From Bacteroidota bacterium (GTDB lineage Bacteria > Bacteroidota > Bacteroidia > B-17B0 > Aurantibacillaceae): a stretch of DNA of 44,288 nucleotides. Position 1 is the stretch's first letter. Every line of letters starts with the position of its first letter. The stretch covers positions 1 to 44,288 of the forward strand of contig JAAFIL010000029.1 in NCBI GenBank assembly GCA_013297775.1, read 5' to 3'. The notes beneath the pieces are model-generated. The model ran no database searches. It saw nothing but the letters and a program-made list of their open reading frames with translations, and was not told the DNA's origin. Shown here piece after piece: positions 34,927-44,288 of this stretch. A program made the translations under genes and the position numbers.

Positions 34927-35925
34927 TTACCGAAACAACGAAATGTGTCCATTACGCACTTGTTTTTTATCGGTGCCTTTTTCGATGGTTTCAATTTTAT
35001 AAACATAAATATCATCGGGGCATAAATTACCTTTAAAACGCCCATCCCACTTGGCATTGATAGCGTTTGAATAAAATACAACATTGCCCCAACGATCGAA
35101 AACGCTAAGGTTAAAATAACTGTAATCGCATTGCAAAACGGGGAAAAAATAATCGTTGCGCTCATCGTCATTGGGTGTAAAACTATTGGGTACCATAATT
35201 TCGCAATCGCAGGCTTTTAGTTTTACACGCACACTGTCTATTCTAACACCACAATTTTTTTGCTCGGTTTTTACCCAATAGATACCTTCTTTAACCGCAT
35301 TAATGCTGGCATTGGTGCTACCTGTATTCCATAAAATTTTAGTGCCTAATGGGGCTTTAACGCTTAGTGATTTTATTTCGTCGGTTAAACAATACTGCAC
35401 CTCGCTGCTAAAGCCTGGCACTACGCCCGGTTGAAAGGTTACTTTTACGGTGTCGGTATAAGTGCAACCTCGGTTGTTAATCTTAACCCAATATTTTCCG
35501 CTACTCTCGGCTTTTATGCGTTGATAGGTTTCATCGGTGTTCCATAAATATTTAGAGCCAGGGTTTTTAGCATCTAACATCACATAGCCCATGCCGCAAA
35601 CAATGGTATCGCGCAGGTTAATAAACGGTCGTGGATAAAATCGAATAAACGTGCTATCTACATAAGTTTGTTTGTTTAAGGTTAATTTCACAATGTGTTT
35701 GCCACTGGTGATGGTTTTAATTTTATTGGTGTTATAAATAATATAAGAAGGTGTGGTCCATTGCACACTTGTTGCTTTTTCTAAGTTAGGAATTTTAAGT
35801 TCGATTAAAACGCTATCGCCACGGCAAGCCCCTGTGGTATCTGGCAAAAAATTTAATTTTTGAGCTTGTGTATTAAAATAAACAAGTCCTAAAAAAAAGA
35901 AAAAGATATGACGATACGTTTTCAA
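34927..35925 (-). CDS. Secreted Ig-like protein with T9SS type B (CHU_C) sorting domain
   Basis: A 332-residue protein with a signal peptide (MKTYRHIFFFFLGLVYFNTQAQ), three Ig-like modules of about 70-80 residues (W-x-x-x-x-x-Y near SVQWTTPSYIIYN; GSKYLWNTDE...YWVKINNRGC; GTKILWNTGST...YWVKTEQKNCG) and a C-terminal gliding-motility-type domain: VPNSFTPNDDERNDYFFP, SVFDRWGNVVFYS, WDGRFKGN, PDDIYVYKIE. This CHU_C domain directs export by the type IX secretion system (type B class). It lies 57 bases downstream of the sensor kinase gene and may be cotranscribed with it. Its function is unknown. Confidence 0.9.
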   Translation of the reverse strand: MKTYRHIFFFFLGLVYFNTQAQKLNFLPDTTGACRGDSVLIELKIPNLEKATSVQWTTPSYIIYNTNKIKTITSGKHIVKLTLNKQTYVDSTFIRFYPRPFINLRDTIVCGMGYVMLDAKNPGSKYLWNTDETYQRIKAESSGKYWVKINNRGCTYTDTVKVTFQPGVVPGFSSEVQYCLTDEIKSLSVKAPLGTKILWNTGSTNASINAVKEGIYWVKTEQKNCGVRIDSVRVKLKACDCEIMVPNSFTPNDDERNDYFFPVLQCDYSYFNLSVFDRWGNVVFYSNAINAKWDGRFKGNLCPDDIYVYKIETIEKGTDKKQVRNGHISLFR

Positions 35926-35982
35926 TTAAGGCTGCAAAGTTAATTTCTTATTATTAAGTTGGCACATAAATTTTATAATTAC

Positions 35983-38907
35983 TTAAAATTCGAGTTCGAT
36001 TTCAATTAACGTGCCTTCTTGAGGTGGATTTAGCAACGATTTATCGGTCATTTTTACACTTTGGTTTTTACCGTTTAACTTTTTATTGAGTTCTAAAATA
36101 TTTTGAATGGTGCTGGTGCCTAAAGATTTATGTCCGCTTTTAGCATGTGCCTTAGCTTTTTCTAAACCAATGCCATCGTCTTCTAACACAATGGTTAATT
36201 GATTAGGGCTTCGTTTTTTAAAACGGATGCTTAATGTGCCATGGCTGTGTTTGGGTAAAATACCGTGTATAATTGAGTTTTCGGCGTGAGGTTGAATAAT
36301 CATGTTTGGTATTTTTATGGTTTCGCGGTTTAAACCTTCATCTACTTCAATTTTATAATCAAACTTATCTTTAAAACGCTCTTTTTCCAATTCTAAATAA
36401 TAGCTTAATCGAGCAATCTCATCGTTTAAACTAATTTCGCTTTGCGAGGCTTTTTCAATAATCATACGAATTAATCTCGAAAATTTGGCCAAGTATTCGC
36501 TCGCTTTTAAACTGTTATTGGTGTTAATGTAATTTTGAATACTGGTTAACGAGTTAAAAATAAAATGTGGACTCAACAACGCATTCATGGCTTGGTGTTT
36601 TAATAAATTTACTTGTTGCTCCGTTTGAATTTTACGAAGGGCTTTGCGTTTCACCCGCTTAATCCAAATATAACTTACTAAACCAATGAGGCTTAAACCA
36701 CCACCAATGGCCAACCAATAAATCCAAACGGTTTCGCTAAAGGCTATTTCTTTTTTAAGTAAAACACGTGTTGGCACCGACCATTTAATGTTATCGAACG
36801 AGGCACTAATTTCGATTTGGTGCGAGCCACCCGATAGTTCGGGTATAAAAATTTGGGCATTGTTAATACCGTTCCAATTGCCTTTATCTAAACGGTATTT
36901 ATAAAATTGTTTGTTAGGACTGGCAAAGAACGGACTACTAAAATAAATGGTTATATTTTTTTGCGCTGAAGAAAGGTTTAAAAAATTATCTGCTTGATAA
37001 GAAAACACTAAGTCATCTATTTCAATTTTTTGAATCGCAACAGCACGAGGCGGCTGCGATAAACTATCTATAGAGGCTAAAGGCAAAATGCTAATACATT
37101 GATTGCCTCCAATGGCCAATATATCTTCGTCGAACGCAATGTCGTTAACCACATTGGATAGCAAGCCATTGCCTTTGCCCAATAACCCCAAGGGCTTTAA
37201 ATCTTTATCTGTAATTAAAATACCGGTGTTGGTAATGAGCCAAATTTTAGTTTTATAATTTTTAATACGTTTAATGGTGGACAGTTGAATGTTATCTAAG
37301 TTTTTATAAAGAATACCCGCTTTATATACATGCAAGCCATTGTCGCTACTAATTAGTAAATCATCGTTATATGGGCAAATGGCATAAAACGCGGCATCGC
37401 TGCCACTCAGTACATTGGGTACTTGCAATTGAGAAGTCAAATTATAAGTTACTAATCCGTTGGAGGTGGCTAAAAATAAAATATCATCTTTTTGATAAAT
37501 GGCGTTAATGCTTACTTTATAATCGCTAAAAGAGATGAGCGTATCTTTTACTTTTTGTGTTGCTAAATCAATTAATAATAAGTTGGCCATGTAATCGGCA
37601 ATAATGGCTTGCGTAGAACTAATGGGATAAAAAACCTTGGCCACAATAGGTTTCAGCTTATAGCTATTTTTACGTTCTATCAAAATACTGGGGGCTACAT
37701 CAAAGGCACTCGATTTGGCATAATAATAGATGCCTTGATGCGGATAAATACCATTTACCTGTTCTTTAAACACATCATCGGGTTTTGAAAGGGTTTTTAA
37801 AGTACCCGAATTATTATTTAACGCATACAAACCATTTTGAGTAGCCGCAAATACTAAATTGCCTTTTAAACTAACAGCATTAATGGCAACTGGTTTTTGA
37901 TTGTATTGAATAAGCGTATTATTAAAAGGTGGGTTTTGAATAAAGTATAAACCATCGTTAAATGTACCCATCCAAACATTATCTTGCTTATCCATAAACA
38001 AGGTATTAATGAGGTTAGGATTAATGTTTAGGAGTTCGTTCACATCAATCACTTGGTTGTTTACATACACGTAAAGGTTTTCGTTAGGAAAAGCTGTAAA
38101 CCAAATTTTACCACTTTTATCGGCTAGTATTTTATTAATGCTGCGCTCGCCCAATAACGAAAAGGTGTTAGATTTGGTTTTGTATTTCGGACTTATTTCT
38201 TTGACGATTTTTCGATTTTTAACTAAGAGTAGTTTATTAGAAGTGCCTAAAACCCAACTCCCATCTGCCATTTCGGCAATGGCATGAATGGCTATGTTTT
38301 TAAATTCGGGAATGAGGGTTTGCGTGGTTTCGTTTAATTCGTACAAGCCATTGCTGCGCCCTACCAGCAAAGTTCCGGTTTGGGTTTGAAATAAACAATG
38401 CGCTTGATTGAGTTTGTTTTTTTTATGGATGGCATCCTCAAAAAAAGTAGTATCGCTAAGTCTTACGCAGCCAATTTCAATTTCATCGTTGAGGCCATAG
38501 GCAAATCCCGATTGAAAATACAATTCATCCAAGGACTTTTTATAATTAAGAACTAGTGTATCGGTAATTTTATTTTTCACCAAATCGTAATTAATAATAA
38601 TAGCATTGCGTGTAATAATTTGGAGTGTTTGCGCATCCCTTAAAAGGAGGTTACGAATATCGGTGGCTTTTACTTTGTCGGTTTTAAGGCGGGTAAATAC
38701 ATAGCCATCAAAATAATAAATGCCTTGTTGCGTGGCTAACCAAACTAAACCATTTTGCGCTTGTTTAACTGCAAAAACGTTATTGCCAGTTAACCCATCT
38801 TCGCTATCAAATTTTTGAAAATTAAAACTGATGCTTTGCGCGTGTAGGCATGCGTTTGCCCAAGTGAGTATAAGTAGTAAACTGTATCGGAATAGCATAT
38901 CCTTCAT
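35983..38907 (-). CDS. Two-component-propeller sensor histidine kinase (LytS type)
   Basis: A 974-residue membrane kinase: signal peptide (to about residue 24, ...CLHAQ), an extracytoplasmic beta-propeller of Reg_prop repeats (LTGNNVFAVKQAQNGLVWLATQQGIYYFDG; IWFTAFPNENLYVY; NVWMGTFNDGLYFI), a Y_Y_Y domain (YKYRLDKGNWNGINNAQIFIPELSGGSHQIEISAS), one membrane helix (about 727-749) and a His_kinase/HATPase module. The phospho-acceptor is His781 in SPHFIFNSL; the N-box is QPHAENSIIHG and DDGIGL follows. Such kinases sense polymers or sugars in the periplasm and phosphorylate LytTR regulators. Its regulator gene is 24 bases upstream. Confidence 0.92.
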   Translation of the reverse strand: MKDMLFRYSLLLILTWANACLHAQSISFNFQKFDSEDGLTGNNVFAVKQAQNGLVWLATQQGIYYFDGYVFTRLKTDKVKATDIRNLLLRDAQTLQIITRNAIIINYDLVKNKITDTLVLNYKKSLDELYFQSGFAYGLNDEIEIGCVRLSDTTFFEDAIHKKNKLNQAHCLFQTQTGTLLVGRSNGLYELNETTQTLIPEFKNIAIHAIAEMADGSWVLGTSNKLLLVKNRKIVKEISPKYKTKSNTFSLLGERSINKILADKSGKIWFTAFPNENLYVYVNNQVIDVNELLNINPNLINTLFMDKQDNVWMGTFNDGLYFIQNPPFNNTLIQYNQKPVAINAVSLKGNLVFAATQNGLYALNNNSGTLKTLSKPDDVFKEQVNGIYPHQGIYYYAKSSAFDVAPSILIERKNSYKLKPIVAKVFYPISSTQAIIADYMANLLLIDLATQKVKDTLISFSDYKVSINAIYQKDDILFLATSNGLVTYNLTSQLQVPNVLSGSDAAFYAICPYNDDLLISSDNGLHVYKAGILYKNLDNIQLSTIKRIKNYKTKIWLITNTGILITDKDLKPLGLLGKGNGLLSNVVNDIAFDEDILAIGGNQCISILPLASIDSLSQPPRAVAIQKIEIDDLVFSYQADNFLNLSSAQKNITIYFSSPFFASPNKQFYKYRLDKGNWNGINNAQIFIPELSGGSHQIEISASFDNIKWSVPTRVLLKKEIAFSETVWIYWLAIGGGLSLIGLVSYIWIKRVKRKALRKIQTEQQVNLLKHQAMNALLSPHFIFNSLTSIQNYINTNNSLKASEYLAKFSRLIRMIIEKASQSEISLNDEIARLSYYLELEKERFKDKFDYKIEVDEGLNRETIKIPNMIIQPHAENSIIHGILPKHSHGTLSIRFKKRSPNQLTIVLEDDGIGLEKAKAHAKSGHKSLGTSTIQNILELNKKLNGKNQSVKMTDKSLLNPPQEGTLIEIELEF

Positions 38908-38931
38908 AAAGGCATACTAAATATACGGGAA

Positions 38932-39678
38932 TTATTTGGGAGATACTGACTTGGTGCGGATGTACTCGGCAAATTCTTGAATGCGGGCTTTGCTAACTTG
39001 CACATGTGTGCCATCGCTTAAAATAACTTCGCCACCTTCGTGGTTGCTGTATTCTTTAACATAGCTAACATTAATAAGTGCCGAACGGTGAATGCGGAAA
39101 AATTCGCTATCCGGTAAAATAGCTTCAAATTCTTTTAAGGTTTTGCTGGCCACAATTTTTTTAGAATTGGCTAAAAATAAATTGGTATAATTATCACTGG
39201 CTTCGAGCCAAACAATGTCTTTATAATCCACCAAGGTAAAGCCTTTGCTGTGATTGATTAGAACTAAATTTTTATCGGTATCGGTTTTAGTAGTGTTCGT
39301 GCCTGATTTTCCTTCGTAGTGAAGCATGACTTTGCGCACCGCACTTTGCAGTTCGCTTAACATGAGTGGTTTAAGTAAATAATCGGTAGCCCCCGCTTTT
39401 ACGGCGTTAATGCCATGTTCGCTATACGCTGTTAAAAATACGACGCAAAAATCGCGGTTATAAATGCCTTCTAACATTTGAAAGCCAGTCATTCCGGGCA
39501 TGTTGATGTCTAAAAATACAACTTGGGGTTTTAATTCTTGAATGCGCAGTTTGCCTTCGGGTCCATTGCTTGCTTCTCCTACAATTTCAATTTCGGGACA
39601 GTAATTGGTCAGCATACTGCGGGTATTGCTTCTGCTGTCTTCTTCATCATCAATAATAACGGCTCTAAACTTTTGCAT
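38932..39678 (-). CDS. LytTR-family response regulator
   Basis: A 248-residue regulator: receiver domain 1-120 with Asp10/Asp11 and phospho-acceptor Asp57 (VVFLDINMPG) and switch Lys103-like KPL, then a LytTR DNA-binding domain (IVWLEASDNYTNLFLANSKKIVASKTLKEFE...FFRIHRSALINV). It should bind promoters in response to the adjacent LytS-type kinase. It is the first gene of the three-gene minus-strand group. A triplicated 123-bp repeat block lies upstream (39764-40080). It is not possible to say whether that block contributes to control. Confidence 0.92.
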   Translation of the reverse strand: MQKFRAVIIDDEEDSRSNTRSMLTNYCPEIEIVGEASNGPEGKLRIQELKPQVVFLDINMPGMTGFQMLEGIYNRDFCVVFLTAYSEHGINAVKAGATDYLLKPLMLSELQSAVRKVMLHYEGKSGTNTTKTDTDKNLVLINHSKGFTLVDYKDIVWLEASDNYTNLFLANSKKIVASKTLKEFEAILPDSEFFRIHRSALINVSYVKEYSNHEGGEVILSDGTHVQVSKARIQEFAEYIRTKSVSPK

Positions 39679-40241
39679 GGGTTAAATTTTATTTACTAAA
39701 CTAAAGAATAAATATCAATAAAAAATCCGAATTATTAAAACCCTATTTTGATTGAGGGAAGTTTGGCACGCTAAGGCGTTGAGGTCGCAAAGAGGCAAAG
39801 GTTTATTAATGGGTGCGATGTTTTAAGATAGCTTAGCTTGAGATTAAGAATGTTATATGATTAAGGACTCTGTGTATAAGCTGGTATGGCACGCAAAGGC
39901 GCAAAGTTCGCAAAGAGGCAAAGGTTTATTAATGGGTGCGATGTTTTAAGATAGCTTAGCTTGAGATTAAGAATGTTATATGATTAACGACCCTGTGTAT
40001 AAGCTGGTATGGCAAGCAAAGGCGCAAAGTTCGCAAAGAGGCAAAGGTTTATTAATGGGTACGATGTTTTAAGAAAAAGAAATTTAGCTAACTGATATAA
40101 TTGACTTTAACATACTAAGTTATAAAGAATCGAAATCATGATATTACCCAGAAACCCAAAACTTGCAATTTTGTTAGTTGTAAATTCTGCTTAGGATCGG
40201 CACCAAATCCACCAATCCAACTAATAGTTAAGATTTAATTT
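39679..40241. other. 563-base gene-free region
   Basis: Upstream of the LytTR gene and downstream of the TylF-like gene. It contains the triplicated 123-bp repeat block, and after it about 160 bases of AT-rich sequence with no recognisable gene or terminator. Confidence 0.75.
39764..40080 (-). repeat. Triplicated 123-bp unit with TTTGCG...GTGCCA repeat
   Basis: Units start at 39764, 39887 and 40010, exactly 123 bases apart; each begins TGGCACGC or TGGCAAGC on the plus strand (so the repeat reads ...GTGCCA on the minus strand) followed by GGCGCAAAGTTCGCAAAGAG and TTTATTAATGGG. The first two are complete; the third stops after about 70 bases. The first unit has a more diverged core (GGCGTTGAGG), and the second and third are nearly identical. 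Confidence 0.9.
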
Positions 40242-41087
40242 TTATGTTTGTTTTCTCCAAAATATAGCTTCTTTATCAATTTCAATTATGGTGTCTAAGA
40301 TATTATGCTCTTTACGAAAGTCATCTACAGCCATTTTGCAATTTTGAAAAGCATTATAATCATCTATAATTAAAAAACCTCCAATTGAAAGTTTAGGATA
40401 TAAATTACACAATGCTTGATAGGTAGATTCATACATATCTGCGTCTAAACGTATTAACGCTAATTTTTTGATATTTGCGCTGGGCAGAGTATCCTTGAAC
40501 CAACCTTCTAAAAAAACAACCTGATCATCAAGTAAATCATATCGCTTAAAATTCTTCTTTACTTCTTCAATGCCAACATTTAATATTCTAAGTTTATTTA
40601 AACTATTTCCTTTGTCTGCCTTATACTTTTTTACATTTGGTTTGGGCAAACCTCTAAAAGAGTCTGCTACCCAAACTTTTCTATTTAGTATCTTTAACTC
40701 TTTTAAAACTGCTCGCATTAAAATTGTAGCACCTCCTCTCCAAACCCCAGCTTCTATTAGGTCACCCTCTATGGAATCATTATTTATAGTATGAATGCAG
40801 TTCTCAATATTGTTCAACCGATTTAAACCTATCATTGTAATTGCATTTGCGGGCCAATCGTAACCATTTAATCTATTTTCTTCAATTATGTATTTTCGCT
40901 TGGCAATAATGAAATTTCTGGTTCTTAATAATCTATCTATTTTAAATAAAATTAATGTCTTCCAATATGGGTTTTGAATAGTTAATGGATAATATTCATA
41001 ACTATCTATATTGCCGAAGTCAATGAGCGTCTTTTTTAGAAGTTCAATATAGTTTGATGTAAAATAGGATTTGTTTACTTCAGCCAT
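40242..41087 (-). CDS. TylF/MycF-family O-methyltransferase
   Basis: A 281-residue SAM-dependent methyltransferase. After an 80-residue N-terminal part come GDLIEAGVWRGGATILMRA (SAM-binding motif I), VWVADSFRGLPKPNVKKYKADKG (diagnostic of the TylF family), LDDQVVFLEGWFKDTLP, and LALIRLDADMYESTYQALCNLYPKLSIGGFLIIDDYNAFQNCK, with the metal-binding Asp residues of the family. TylF and MycF methylate sugar hydroxyls of macrolides; many bacterial homologues act on surface glycans. It stands alone between repeat-rich DNA and citrate synthase, and its codons appear more AT-rich than the surrounding operons, so it may be a transferred gene. Confidence 0.88.
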   Translation of the reverse strand: MAEVNKSYFTSNYIELLKKTLIDFGNIDSYEYYPLTIQNPYWKTLILFKIDRLLRTRNFIIAKRKYIIEENRLNGYDWPANAITMIGLNRLNNIENCIHTINNDSIEGDLIEAGVWRGGATILMRAVLKELKILNRKVWVADSFRGLPKPNVKKYKADKGNSLNKLRILNVGIEEVKKNFKRYDLLDDQVVFLEGWFKDTLPSANIKKLALIRLDADMYESTYQALCNLYPKLSIGGFLIIDDYNAFQNCKMAVDDFRKEHNILDTIIEIDKEAIFWRKQT

Positions 41088-41375
41088 AGTTTATTATTTC
41101 TTGTGAAATGTTATAGAATGGTTTCCTAGCTGGCGTGGGCAACATTTTGAAAATTTATTGGTTTGCCCGTACCAAGCTTATGAACGAAGATACATGTTTT
41201 CTTAGAGGAGGCAAAACAAGAAGTAGCCAACTGAAAAGAGGGTAATAATATAAACCTGAGCCTATATTGTGTACAGCTGTTTGTGCTTACTTGCTTTATA
41301 TTTTTGGCTCAATCTCGAAGGAAATGATAAAGTAAAAAAATATAGTTTATCATTTTTTTACTCAAAAAATAAAAC
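41088..41375. other. 288-base gene-free region
   Basis: Sequence between the TylF-like and citrate synthase genes. I find no repeat of the window's families, no clear terminator and no persuasive short gene; a plus-strand frame at 41269 is antisense to citrate synthase. Confidence 0.5.
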
Positions 41376-42704
41376 TTATTTTTCTGCTGCGGCTGCTTGT
41401 GCCGCTTTAATTTTAGCTTTGATGTTTTCGGTAGTTACAGAACCTGGACGTTCGATGGGCGAACCCGTTGCACGATCCCAAATTAAGCCTGCTAAAACTC
41501 CCAAGGCACGGCTAACACCAAACAGCACAGTATAAAAATCATATTCGTGCATGCCATAATGCACTAACAATGCGCCCGAGTGGGCATCTACATTAGGCCA
41601 AGGATTTTTAATTTTTCCGGTTGCCTCTAAAATAGGAGGTGCCACTTCGTATATCATTTGTACAATTTCACAAATATCATCGTGTTTGATATACGTTTTA
41701 TAAAAATCTTGTTGAGCCGTAAAACGTGGATCGGTTTTGCGCAACACCGCATGACCATAGCCTGGTACTACTTTGCCTTCGGTTAATGTTTTTTTAATGT
41801 AATCGGCAATTTGTTCTTTTGTTGGTAAGCCACCTCCTAGGGTTTCTTTTAACTCCATAATCCAACCTAATACTTCTTGATTGGCTAAACCGTGCAGTGG
41901 ACCCGCTAGGCCATTCATACCCGCTGCAAAGGATAAATATGGATCACTTAATGCCGAACCTACTAAATGCGTGGTATGCGCCGAAACGTTTCCGCCCTCG
42001 TGGTCAGCGTGAATGGTAAGGTACAAACGCATTAAACGTTTCATATCAAACGCCTCGAAACCTAACATGTGCGCAAAATTCGCTGCCCAATCTAATTTAT
42101 GATCGGGTTCAATGTGATGTCCATTTTTATATTTACGACGGTAGATATATGCTGCAATACGCGGTAAACGCGCAATAAGATTCATCGAGTCTTCGTAGGC
42201 ATAATCCCAATATTCTTTTTTGCTCATCCCTTTGGCATAGGCTTTGGCAAACAAACTTTCGGTTTGCATGGCCATAACACCAATTACAAATTGTGTCATG
42301 GGATGCGTATCTACTGGTAATTTTTCAATCACATCAAAAACATGCTTGGGTACGTTATTACGTTTGGTCCATTCGGTTGTAATAAACGTAACATCGTCTT
42401 GCGTTGGCAGTTCGCCAACTAGCATTAAGTAAAAAATACCTTCGGGTAAAGGCTCGGTGCCTCCTGGTGCTTTTGGCAATTGCTTGCGTAATTCGGGAAT
42501 GCTATATCCTCTAAAACGAATTCCTTCTTCTGCATCTAAACGCGAGGTTTCGGTAACCATCCCTATCATGCCGCGCATACCTTGATACACTTGGGCTACG
42601 GTAATTTCGCCAAGTTTTAAATCGCCATGATTTTTAATAATGTCTTTAATATCGGCCGTTAACGCTTCGGCTTTTCCTTTAAACTTCTCTTTTAACTTAT
42701 CCAT
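41376..42704 (-). CDS. gltA: Citrate synthase (eukaryal-like type)
   Basis: A 442-residue enzyme condensing oxaloacetate and acetyl-CoA to citrate in the cytosol. The two active-site histidines appear in [16 protein letters not shown] and [16 protein letters not shown], and the catalytic aspartate in [38 protein letters not shown] and [26 protein letters not shown] match the mitochondrial-like citrate synthases common in Bacteroidota rather than the allosteric E. coli type. It lies 83 bases downstream of enolase on the same strand and could be read through from it. The C-terminus is a lysine/alanine-rich tail. Confidence 0.95.
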   Translation of the reverse strand: MDKLKEKFKGKAEALTADIKDIIKNHGDLKLGEITVAQVYQGMRGMIGMVTETSRLDAEEGIRFRGYSIPELRKQLPKAPGGTEPLPEGIFYLMLVGELPTQDDVTFITTEWTKRNNVPKHVFDVIEKLPVDTHPMTQFVIGVMAMQTESLFAKAYAKGMSKKEYWDYAYEDSMNLIARLPRIAAYIYRRKYKNGHHIEPDHKLDWAANFAHMLGFEAFDMKRLMRLYLTIHADHEGGNVSAHTTHLVGSALSDPYLSFAAGMNGLAGPLHGLANQEVLGWIMELKETLGGGLPTKEQIADYIKKTLTEGKVVPGYGHAVLRKTDPRFTAQQDFYKTYIKHDDICEIVQMIYEVAPPILEATGKIKNPWPNVDAHSGALLVHYGMHEYDFYTVLFGVSRALGVLAGLIWDRATGSPIERPGSVTTENIKAKIKAAQAAAAEK

Positions 42705-42787
42705 TTTAGTTAAATTTTACTTTGTAAATTTAATGACTAGGGGCTTATAAAAAAATTTATTTACACCCTTTTCCATTTGTTTTGGGT

Positions 42788-44288
<1,501 letters not shown>

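Overview
The window looks like chromosomal DNA of a Bacteroidota bacterium, probably a free-living or environmental Flavobacteriia/Sphingobacteriia-like lineage. I base this on low GC, proteins with type IX secretion sorting domains (a type A tail at 11983-14427 and a type B/CHU_C tail at 34927-35925), a LytTR regulator with a two-component-propeller sensor kinase, Bacteroidota-type promoter motifs (TAnnTTTG), and dispersed intergenic repeats of kinds common in this phylum. I see no rRNA, tRNA or CRISPR. The finer taxonomy is not determinable by eye.

Layout. 1-279: the end of an IS3-family element abutting a decayed GNAT acetyltransferase gene. 287-6851 (minus): a tightly packed operon SpoIIM - membrane protein - DUF4129 - DUF4350 - MoxR ATPase - DUF58 - hotdog thioesterase, with an RDD membrane protein divergent at 6906. 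7753-10418 (minus): a glycosyltransferase overlapping an L,D-transpeptidase lipoprotein, an envelope pair. 10582-14427: a small membrane protein, an orphan DUF4255 (Afp16/Pvc16-like) protein of contractile injection systems, then a large glycine-rich/Ig-like T9SS cargo. 15236-23325: M23 peptidase, APC permease, FtsE, and a TPR protein paired with an outer-membrane beta-barrel. This 8 kb block is bracketed by two composite repeat clusters in mirror-image orientation. 24280-28377 (minus): M15 peptidase and a giant AsmA-like protein. 28937-34870 (plus): aldehyde dehydrogenase, THUMP-type RNA methyltransferase, DUF2279 protein, and a 750-aa protein joining an eCIS-core (DUF4157) N-terminus to a second zincin domain resembling peptidase M91 (NleD-like). 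34927-39678 (minus): LytTR regulator, LytS-type sensor kinase, then a T9SS type B protein. 40242-41087: a lone TylF-type methyltransferase between repeats. 41376-44077 (minus): enolase and citrate synthase.

Themes. Many genes serve the cell envelope: peptidoglycan remodelling (L,D-transpeptidase, M23, M15, FtsE), outer membrane (TPR/OMP pair, AsmA-like protein) and secretion. The best candidate for something undescribed is the DUF4157 plus M91-like protein, a predicted injection-system effector encoded away from any injection-system operon, with an orphan DUF4255 gene about 21 kb away. The intergenic DNA is also rich in four repeat classes: TTTGCG...GTGCCA units (often in tandem), a 134-137 bp multi-hairpin palindromic element (3 copies), a 250-280 bp structured element with conserved ends (2 inverted copies), and a weak ~38 bp motif. 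All family names come from recognising motifs by eye; no search was run.
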